NCBI GenBank assembly: GCA_012934845.2
Contig: WNNJ02003240.1
Location: forward strand, 248,001-312,000
Length of the DNA stretch: 64,000 nt
From: Pomphorhynchus laevis
Taxonomy: Eukaryota; Acanthocephala; Palaeacanthocephala; Echinorhynchida; Pomphorhynchidae
Direction of reading: 5' to 3'
Position numbers and translations under genes: made by a program
The notes under the pieces: generated by a model
Database searches by the model: none
The model's input: only the letters and a program-made list of their open reading frames with translations
Told to the model about the DNA's origin: nothing
Part shown: positions 56,254-64,000 of the stretch, in pieces
How positions within the stretch are numbered: the first letter of the stretch is position 1
Layout: each line of letters starts with the position of its first letter

Positions 56254-57190
56254 ATCTTTATTGTCTGTCACTATTTCTATAATTGTCGTCTTGTTAATGA
56301 AAATATCCATCTCTGTTTATTTATTGACTTTATAAAGTATTTTTATTTAAGCCATTGAAAAGAAAACTACTGTTGTCTTATTTTTAGTAGTTCATTAAAA
56401 TATTCAATCAACCTACATATTAAGTCACTACACTAAGACCCTCAAGCCACATCAGGCTCATCAGGTCGGATCATCAAGCTTCATGCAATTTATAAATTTA
56501 TAAAACGTAAATCGAGTATGAAATATAAAAGATATTTGCTATATCTTTTATTTGCCCCTACTGATGAGATTCAAAAGCCGAAACAGAATAGAGTCAGTTT
56601 ATGCTGTTTAGTCTTCCCAATTCCTTAAGTCAGAAGATATTTGCTATATATTTTATTTATCCACACAATTTGTTAAAATTTTTATTTAACAATCGTTTTT
56701 ATAGTAAAGCAACTATGCTAGCTGAGCAACACAAACCGCAAACTGATAAAATAGAAAGTTGTCTGGATAATCTATTGAAAAATATTCAAGAAATCGAGCG
56801 TTTCAGTTAGGTTGCCATCCAGTTAATTTTCGACGTGGTTTAAACGATGTTCGTTTAATATAATGTACGTTCAACTATAGATAATTACAGTAATGTCATA
56901 TATAATTAAAATTATAAAAATTAAAATGACAAATTATTATATATCCCTTTTCATTTTTATGGTCTCCTACTTTTATAGTCCACTCATTTCATTCTTATAG
57001 TCCATTCGTTACATTTTTATAAAATAAAATAATTGAGCATTTAAATATATAAATACAATTTTGAATAAATTAATAACAATTTAAAAGAATATAAATATAT
57101 ATCTCAAATGATACAATTCCGCGTGAATTTTTGTATTTATATAAGCCCGACGCGAAAGAAACACGAAAACAGTAATAGACACCGTTTCAT
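56254..57190. other. 3' flank of the ECD gene; one small uncertain frame
   Basis: A 69-codon frame at 56601-56810 (ending MLAEQHKPQTDKIESCLDNLLKNIQEIERFS) has a helical, polar C-terminal half and a TTTTTATAG acceptor-like sequence before its internal ATG at 56716. I do not recognise a family and leave it uncalled. AAAAGATATTTGCTATATC and AGAAGATATTTGCTATATAT occur twice (56526 and 56633), a short local duplication. Confidence 0.4.
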
Positions 57191-57199
57191 CATCACAAT

Positions 57200-57884
57200 A
57201 AAAAAAATATTTTTTAAAGTGGCAAATGCGTGCCAGCGCACGCTTACATGACCACAGCAAAACAAAAATGTAAATCATGTGTCGAGAAGGTGTGAACGGA
57301 GGAGGTGTTTGAATGTGATAAAGGAGGGGGCGCGGCGGACGTCGAGAGGGAGTTGATTCCAGGCGAGTGAGGCGGCGACGAGGAAGGATCGGAGACCGTA
57401 GTTGTTGGAGTAATTGGGAACGTGGAGTAAGAGGGTATGACAGGAACGAAGCGATAGCGAGGTGGGGCGAGTATCGTCTAAGAAAGGAAGGTTGATGAAC
57501 GATGAAGAGCCGGCAGCGATGAGACGAAAAGTAACGAGAAGAAGGCGGAGTTTGATGCGGATGTGGATGGTGGGCCAGGAGAGTTGGGCAAGATATGTGG
57601 ATGTGTGGTCGAAGCGACGGAGACGAAAGAGCACTTGAACAGCGGAGTTGATTATTCGTTTTAGGAATAGGATGATGGATTTTGGAGAATTGGCGAAAAG
57701 GCAAGGCAGTAATCGATTTTAGGAAAAATAAGCGTTGAAAAAGATACATACAAGAACGGAATTCGATAAGGAGGCGGATACGGCGGATGTCACGGAGAAT
57801 TAAGTTAGACGAGCATACCTTGTCACGGACGAAGGGTTTAAGAGAAAGGTGATCATCGAAATAGAAGCCTAAGAAAGTGATTTA
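57200..57884 (-). mobile_element. LINE family A fragment (RT 3' part), young
   Basis: A minus-strand 5'-truncated copy. The frame 57634-57275 (LFRLRRFDHTSTYLAQLSWPTIHIRIKLRLLLVTFRLIAAG to the stop) nearly equals the copies at 2890-3245 and 36.7 kb. The conserved tail lies at 57220-57245. It ends abruptly at 57884 inside the RT. Confidence 0.92.
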
Positions 57885-58059
57885 TTATCAATTAATGCAT
57901 GGTAACATCAGCATTCAATAGAAATACTTTAGGAAAATAAATAAAATACTTAATTTTTTTAAATAAAGTATTAAAACTCACTACAAGTTTTAATGACTAT
58001 AATTCAACATCAACGCGATCACTATACCCTTATTCCCCAAAAGTCAACATTTTACTGAA

Positions 58060-58560
58060 AGTTTAAACTACGCCTTCTTCCTTCAAGTCATAAAACACTT
58101 GGAAAGTACACATGAAAATTACTTAATTATATCATTACTCGCTTATCCGAAAGAACTTGTTCTAAACTGGATCCTAATGATTTTTCTTCTAATCTCCAGT
58201 CGAAAAATCATTATGCATTCTGGTCTTCTACAATTCTAGTCTTCGAGCACTCCCGAATTATTTAATCTTCTGACGTAATCCGGAGCCCAGGGATCACCCT
58301 CTTTTCTACAACTGAAAAGTTCTTACTCCTAACTTGACCCGTTCCCTACACCGTTTTTAAACTTATTCTACCCTCGCATTACTCATTTTCTAACCACATT
58401 ATTTAATTCATCTATTCATCGTAGCATTTTTCCCTCTCTGGAAAATTAATCATTTGTTCTATTCTTAAAAACATCTCTTGATCACACTTAGCCATTATCA
58501 TACCGTCCAATTATCAACCTTACAATAAACTCAAAACTGCTTGTTTCTTTTTGGCAGAAT
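58060..58560 (+). mobile_element. Strongly decayed LINE A/B fragment (linker and RT fingers)
   Basis: Opposite in orientation to its neighbours. Words such as ACATTATTTAATTCATCTAT, TTTTTCCCTCTCTGGAAA and ATCATACCGTCCAATTATC match, with many changes, the stretch 34480-34600 of family B (TTGCTCAACTTGTCTATC, CATACCGTCCTATCTC). No frame survives. Confidence 0.55.
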
Positions 58561-58672
58561 TTGCGCTCTTGTTTCCGTGATTTTCGATTCATTTGTAACA
58601 AGATAAGTCCTATTAAATGACGATAACTTATTTTTCTCTACTCTTCCGCTAAGTTAACTATTGTCTTAAAAA

Positions 58673-60110
58673 ATGGATTTATTTTTAAGTGGTAAATGCG
58701 TGCCGGCGCACGTTTACATGACCACAACAATAAAAAACAAAAATCTAAGTCATGTGTCAATAAGGTGGGAACGGAGGAGGTATTTGAATGTTATAAATGA
58801 GGGAGTGCGGCGGACGTCAAGGACTGATTTCAGGCAAAGGGGCGGCGACGAGGAAGGATCGAAGACCGTAGTTGTTGGAGTAATTGGGAACGTGAAGTAA
58901 GGGAGGATGACGGGAACGCATCGATAGAGAGGTAAGGCAAGTGTCGTCTAAGAAAGGGAGGTTGATGAATGATGGGGATCCGACAGCGATAAGACAAAAA
59001 GTGACTAGAAGGCGGGGTTGGATGTGGGTGTTGATGGAGGCCAGGCAAGTTAGACAAGATGTGTGAATTTGGCGAAAAGGCTGAGGCAGTAATCGATTTA
59101 AGGGAAAAGAAACGTTGAACGAAGAGACATACAAGAACGGAAGTCGATAATGGGGCGGATATGACAGATGTTGCGGAGAATAAAGTTAGACGAGCGAACC
59201 TTGTTACGGACGAAGGGTTTAAGAGAAAGGTGATTATCGAAATTGAAGCCTAAGAAATTGAGATTATGAACTATGGGGATGATTGATGAGACAAAATATA
59301 CAGGGAGCAGATATGTTTTGTTGATGGGGGATGATTTACATCAACCTATGGGGATGATTGGTGAATATGGGATAGACGTTTGTAGATAGAAGAAAAACAG
59401 TTGGTGGCAGAAATGCCTATATCGTGTATTCGATGTGCGGGTGCATGAGCATAGTTACGTGCGTCATCGGCGCATTGTATGACGTTAACAGAGTAAGGTT
59501 TGGTAAACTGAGAGAGATCGCCAACCAGATGAGATAAAAGCTAAGATCTAGGACTGAAACTCGTTGGACCCTGCAGAAAATCTGGATGGGATGATGATGA
59601 ATTAGAATATACGCAAAAAGAACGGTCGGATTGATATGAGGCATACCATACTACGGATAAGGAAGAAAAACCGTAATCATAACGAAAGAGAGAAAGTAGG
59701 ATGGAGTTGTCGACGATGTCGAAGGCTGAAGAAAGGTCGAGGAAAGAGATCACCTTAGAGAGCCTTGTCACGAGAAATAAGTCGGTCGTCGTACACTTTA
59801 ATGCAGGCGAATTTGGTGGAGTTATTATGGCGGAAAGCGGATTGGAAAGCAGAGTACAGATTGGATGAAGAGAGATAAACGTTGATCTGTATTAAGATGA
59901 GGCGTTCTAAGAGCTTAGAAAGAGTAGGAAGGAGTGAAATGTGGTGATAGGTAGAAGGAATGGAGGGTCGAGTGATGGTTTCTTAAGGAGAAGTTAAACA
60001 AGGTGATGAGGAATGGGGATATCTATAAACAGATTGATTTAAGCTTGGGTAGGCAGGGCTTTCAGGTGTGATTTTGTTAAACAAGGACATAAGGGCAGAT
60101 GATAACACAA
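58673..60110 (-). mobile_element. LINE family A fragment, older copy (RT)
   Basis: A minus-strand copy with internal deletions. It encodes LDLSSAFDIVDNSILLSLFRYDYGFSSLSVVWYASYQSDRSF (59771-59541) and the family end SFINLPFLDDTCLTSLSMRS..NYSNNYGLRSFLVAAP (59060-58817). The tail with GTGCCGGCGCACG lies at 58690-58715. The 5' side fades near 60110 in the linker region. Confidence 0.88.
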
Positions 60111-60780
60111 GGACATAAGGATAGATGTCTTATCTTGCTTGATAACTTATCTAAATCTCTTATTCGCTATTTTCAACGTCGTTCTTAAAACTTACCCACT
60201 TACCTCAATCTTCCTTATTATGATTATGTGAAACTTTCTTTTCTAATCATAAGATCCAACATGCTCATTTCTATTTCAAAACACTTTACCTACTTGGAAG
60301 TGCTCCACAAACCTGAAATTCTCTCCCGGTAAGCATCCAGTCTCACTCTCTTCGTACCTTTAAGAAAATACTTAGTCCCATCTTATCTCAATCGATCTGC
60401 TGATTACCCTCCAAATTGAATCCTGCTTTATCTGCACTATCATTCCTTCTGTATGTATAATTTATAATTAAATTTATTTCCATATTTTCATTTATAATAC
60501 TAACATTTTTTTGTATTTTATCCTCTGACAGATTTTACAATTTTTCAGTTTTTTTCGTTATCAACCGAACTTTTATTGGACTTCTAAGTGGGTTATTCCC
60601 CAGTATCGACTTAAAATTAATTACTTTTTTCAATATTTAAAATTATATAATTTCATAAATTTTAATATTTCCTATTCATATGTAATACGATTTTATTTGA
60701 GTTTCAAAACAAAATAACGTTCCTTTGTTAATTATTGCTGTATTTTGTGACGAGATAATCAAATTTAATAAGAGAAAATA
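60111..60780. other. Possible decayed LINE 3' end, otherwise AT-rich
   Basis: Around 60330-60390 a frame reads VSLSLRTFKKILSPILSQS, reminiscent of the (S)xxTFKxxLxxxL ending of LINE ORF2, but nothing more secures it. The rest is AT-rich without features. Confidence 0.3.
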
Positions 60781-60990
60781 CGTCATTAACATGTATTTGG
60801 CCCCGCCGCTATGTCGGGTAAAGGGATTAGGACCATAACCAAATAGCATATTAGTTCCTTCTGATGACCTTTAATCCTTATTCTGATCCAACGTCTATTA
60901 TTTATTAGTCAATTCATAAAAATTGACTTTTATTTTAAATTCAAATTTTTAATTTTAACTTTATATAAATATAAATTGTATAAATTGTAT
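60780..60990 (-). repeat. S1 repeat, minus orientation, decayed head
   Basis: Starts AAATACGTCATTAACATGTA, then TTTGGCCCCGCCGCTATGTC and TTCTGATCCAACGTCTATTA, ending in ATAAAAATTGACTTTTATTT. Both complementary pairs in the head are disrupted here. Confidence 0.85.
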
Positions 60991-61177
60991 AAATTGTATA
61001 ACCATTATTGTATATAATTGTATAGTTAATATTATTATTAATTTACAAGACAAAGCCCTAAGACTGCTCACAAAAACATAAGAAAAGCAGAATTAAAAAT
61101 AACTAAGGTTAAAATTTGAAACTAATCTGAGTAAACCAATGCCTAAATATATTGTATACAATTATATTTTATTTCAT

Positions 61178-61216
61178 AATTATTCCTTCCATTCTTTAGA
61201 AATGGAAGGAATAATT
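61178..61216. repeat. Perfect 16-bp hairpin beside an S1 copy
   Basis: AATTATTCCTTCCATT (61178-61193), loop CTTTAGA, and AATGGAAGGAATAATT (61201-61216). It is followed at once by TTTCCTCT-atttcatc-AGAGGAAA. Confidence 0.9.
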
Positions 61217-61435
61217 TCCTCTATTTCATCAGAGGAAATACATCATTAGCACGTATTTGGCCCCGCTGCTAAGTTGGGTAGAGGAGTTAGGGGCCGAAAC
61301 CTGATAGCATAGAAGTTCCTCCTGATGATCTCTAATCCTTATTCTGATACAACGTCTGTTATTTATTAGTCAATTCATAAAAATTGATTTTTATTTTAAA
61401 TTTAAATTTTTAATTTTAACATAAAATTCAAAATT
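61217..61435 (-). repeat. S1 repeat, minus orientation
   Basis: Runs from AGAGGAAATACATCATTAGC through GGGTAGAGGAGTTAGGGGCC and TGATACAACGTCTGTTATTT to TTTTAATTTTAACATAAAAT. Confidence 0.88.
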
Positions 61436-61494
61436 TAATTATTCAACAATTTGATTGATAGATTCGCTTTTCGTAGAATCTAAATTTGAAATTT

Positions 61495-62390
61495 CATTGA
61501 GGAGGACTCTTTTTGATTAATAGATTTATAGATTCAATGTCAGCAAAAATTTAAACGCATCTTTTACATTGCCCAAATTAACAAATATTGGACGAATTGG
61601 CCAATTTTGTTCATAAATATTTGTGATAATAACAGATCAAATAAACATATTATTATCAAATATTAATATTTATTTATCCTTGTTCTGATACATCCTCTTT
61701 TATTTATTAGTCTATTCATAAAAATTGACTTTTATTTTAAATTTCAATTTTTAATTTTAACTTAATATATATAATTTGTTTTTAAATAGTTGATAATGAT
61801 CCATTATTGATAAAGAATTATTGGATCAAAGGAAATAGGAAAATGTTTTATTAATATTTCGCTAACTTCTGTTAGCATCTTCAGAAAATTACAATATAAA
61901 TTGTATAAAATCTTATAAAGTTATTTATAACTTATCTTTATTTTTAATTTATATTGAATAAAATACATATACTTAGTTATCTGATCGAATGATTGTCGAA
62001 TCGAATGTGAATTGTTCTATTTATTTCATTGAGGATTACTCTTTTTGATTGATAGATTAAATGTCAGCAAAAATTTAAACGCATCTTTTACATTGCCCAA
62101 ATTAACAAATATTGGACGAATTGGCCAATTTTGTTCATAAATATTTGTGATAATAACAGATCAAATAAACATATTATTAACAAATATTAATATTTAATAT
62201 TTATCCTTATTCTGATACATCGTATGCTATTTATTAGTCAATTCATAAAATTGACTTTTATTTAAAATTTAATATTAAATTTTTACTTGATATAAATATA
62301 AATTGAATAAAATCTTATATAATTATTTATTATTTATCTTTATTTTTATTTATATTTTATAAAGTACGTAGATTCAGGTATCTGATTTGT
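61495..62390 (-). repeat. Duplicated block of about 525 bp, each unit ending in an S1 part
   Basis: AATGTCAGCAAAAATTTAAA to TTCATAAATATTTGTGATAA and AACAGATCAAATAAACATAT occur near 61535-61660 and again near 62058-62183. Each is followed by an S1 tail (GATACATC, TTTATTAGTC, AATTCATAAAA) ending near 61985 and 62385 with the reversed S1 start (GTACGTAGATTCAGGTATCT). A short-range tandem duplication explains the layout. Confidence 0.75.
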
Positions 62391-63311
62391 TCTAATGACA
62401 AGCTATAATTGACCTGCGGACTTTGCTTTATCGGTAATATAACCTGTCAGAAATACTGAAACTATTTATTCTTGATACGACATTATTTTTCTGCTAATTT
62501 TCAAGCAAGTTTAATGGATTTTTTCTTATAATGGAGAATTTTATAAATAAAAAAAATATTATTAAAAATAAATTTAAACTATAAAGTATTTCTATTTTTA
62601 GTTTGTATAGTACAAGCGTAGCCATTCAGTTAAGTGATTAAAAGGATTTTTCAAATTTTTGTCGCAAGATATGCGAGAATATAACATAATGTTCTTGTCG
62701 AAGTTTGTTTTACAATGTCAACATGTTGTCAAAATATTATCGTTTTTCGATTGGCATCAAAGTGACAGTTTCCATGTTGTTAAGTGACATACATATTTCT
62801 GTATTAATACGCTGTACATATGAAAAAACCGTGTTTTATCAATCAATAATAAATGATCCGCTCGTTTACCACACCGATCCGTATCTTGTTCAATTAGCAG
62901 CAGCAATTTCTTTCCAGCATCGGATCATTAGTGAGATATCATCATATTAGTGTGATGAAATACTCGATTGGTGCGTAGTAGTGAGTTGATCATCAAAATT
63001 ACACTGCCATTCAGTGTAATTTTGCGCAAAAACAGAAATGCCTCATGATTCCAGCGCAACCATTATTATTAGCAGCAGCAATAATACAAGAAAATACACT
63101 AAAAAGGTCAGTGTGCACGTGACGGAAACACAAACATTCTTAAAAATCATCGAATATGTTGTGTAGTATCGCTTGTGGATAATTCTACGAGCTATAGCAA
63201 TAATGAATTAATTATTACACCAGAGGCTATCTACTACAATGTACAATGTAAAAGAAGAAAATCAGCGATACTTGTAAAGACCTAAACACAGAGTACACAT
63301 CTGTTTCGAAG
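62391..63311. other. Upstream region of the tetraspanin gene
   Basis: No other gene is supported. An 81-codon frame at 62705-62950 has no recognisable family. An in-frame stop (TAA at 63249) precedes the tetraspanin ATG with no other ATG between. The inverted pair AAAATTACACTG-CCATT-CAGTGTAATTTT lies at 62996-63024. Confidence 0.45.
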
Positions 63312-64000
63312 ATGAGCAAGCTAAACTGTTGCAACAAAGAGCGACGTAACCAAAATCAGCAGCATCGACAACAGTCCACTGAAACAACTAGCAGAAATGT
63401 AGATAGTTTTTCGAGAAGACGACTCTTGAAGACTAGACCTAACAAGCAATGCCGCCTTATCTGCATTATAATGAACTGTGTACTGGCTACAGTTGGACTA
63501 TTTCTTGCACTTATTGGGCTAGCCATAACCCACGGATCGCGGACTGTAGTGTTTGGACGAGTTCTCGAAGTTCTTAGGCACGAAACTTCGATTCAGTCCG
63601 TACGGCCTTTTGCCTTGATTTGTGTTGTTATGGGCATTCTAATGATCTTAATATCCGCTTTCGGTGCCATTTCAACAGCCTTAGATAATCAAGTACTGAT
63701 CATTATCTATTTACTTACAATAATGTTTACCACTGCGTTTCAAATACTATTTTTGATTATCCTTATAATTCACCGACAAAGCGTTCGTGATTTTCTTGAA
63801 TTCATTTTACGGCAATTGCATATTCTCAACAATGACGGCTGGAAATACGCAAAGATTGTGCTACGCGAATTGCAACGCACTTTTCGATGCTGTGGAATTC
63901 AAAAGCCTGACGATCTCTCAGAGTTTAACTTAACATGCCTTCAACCCAATCACTATAAAAACGGCTGCATGATAAAAATCACTAGTTTCTTTAATCGGAA
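63312..64000 (+). CDS. Tetraspanin, N-terminal part (runs off the window)
   Basis: From ATG 63312 the frame is open for 229 codons to the window edge. It shows a polar cytoplasmic N-terminus of about 48 residues (with CC at 6-7), membrane span 1 (LICIIMNCVLATVGLFLALIGLAIT), a short outer loop, span 2 (PFALICVVMGILMILISAFGAIST), span 3 (VLIIIYLLTIMFTTAFQILFLIILII), then the large outer loop with FRCCGIQKPDDL, the CCG signature of tetraspanins, and further cysteines (LTCL, NGCM). Tetraspanins organise membrane microdomains with integrins and other partners. The N-terminus is longer than usual (often about 10-15 residues). Span 4 lies beyond the window. No intron is needed in the visible part. 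The subfamily cannot be assigned. Confidence 0.88.
   Translation, partial: MSKLNCCNKERRNQNQQHRQQSTETTSRNVDSFSRRRLLKTRPNKQCRLICIIMNCVLATVGLFLALIGLAITHGSRTVVFGRVLEVLRHETSIQSVRPFALICVVMGILMILISAFGAISTALDNQVLIIIYLLTIMFTTAFQILFLIILIIHRQSVRDFLEFILRQLHILNNDGWKYAKIVLRELQRTFRCCGIQKPDDLSEFNLTCLQPNHYKNGCMIKITSFFNR

Noticed and set aside
56560-56615. CTGATGAG followed by GCCGAAAC, hammerhead-like words on the + strand
   Set aside because: Stem II has at most one end pair plus a mismatch, and no stem I of more than three pairs forms next to a proper cleavage triplet.
62705-62950. An 81-codon frame upstream of the tetraspanin
   Set aside because: No family resemblance; more likely part of the untranslated or promoter region.

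Overview
The window looks like a piece of AT-rich, repeat-dense chromosome from an invertebrate animal. The host genes have animal relatives, several are split by short GT-AG introns, and the transposable elements (CR1/L2/Jockey-type LINEs, restriction-enzyme-like-endonuclease-type LINEs, Penelope-like fragments, MULE and IS630/Tc1-type DNA transposons, one Gypsy fossil) are typical of invertebrates. Three small genes have their ATG directly after a TTTTAG acceptor, which would fit spliced-leader trans-splicing, but a cis-spliced leader exon fits as well. I cannot name the species.

Host genes, all on the + strand: a small ATP synthase subunit of the DAPIT/ATP5MK type (6.1 kb); a ZIP8/ZIP14-type metal transporter in eight visible exons (11.8-19.9 kb); two paralogous small mitochondrial proteins of the prag01/deltamethrin-resistance type (24.7 and 30.3 kb); a LYR-motif protein with a probable 48-nt intron (52.7 kb); an intronless Ecdysoneless/SGT1 homologue (55.0 kb); and the first 229 codons of a tetraspanin that runs off the right edge (63.3 kb). 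Four of these products are expected in mitochondria or at membranes, but nothing suggests an operon or shared pathway.

Repeats: 0-5.9 kb is LINE debris. A 2.6-kb minisatellite of 39-bp units with higher-order structure fills 6.8-9.4 kb. Five near-identical 245-bp units followed by 91-bp units lie at 20.5-22.0 kb. A 14-bp satellite of about 47 copies lies at 31.7-32.3 kb. A short interspersed family (called S1 here) occurs at least nine times between 19 and 62 kb. At 27.7-28.25 kb a 464-bp unit carries a recognisable hammerhead ribozyme on the minus strand, and a second hammerhead-like core sits in a ZIP intron at 13.8 kb.

The 32.5-52.5 kb block is a nested pile of retroelements. One CR1-like LINE (family C) can be followed in three pieces from 36.0 to 45.8 kb. 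It is interrupted first by a pyrimidine-rich LINE (family A, with a 9-bp target-site duplication) and then by a block of about 5.5 kb containing two RLE-type LINEs and a family B LINE. A Gypsy fossil follows (45.8-47.7 kb), then a nearly complete family A LINE (48.6-52.5 kb) whose 5' end is a perfect 21-bp hairpin. The right part holds a DNA transposon with iterated inverted repeats (53.5-54.5 kb) and more family A debris (57.2-60.1 kb).
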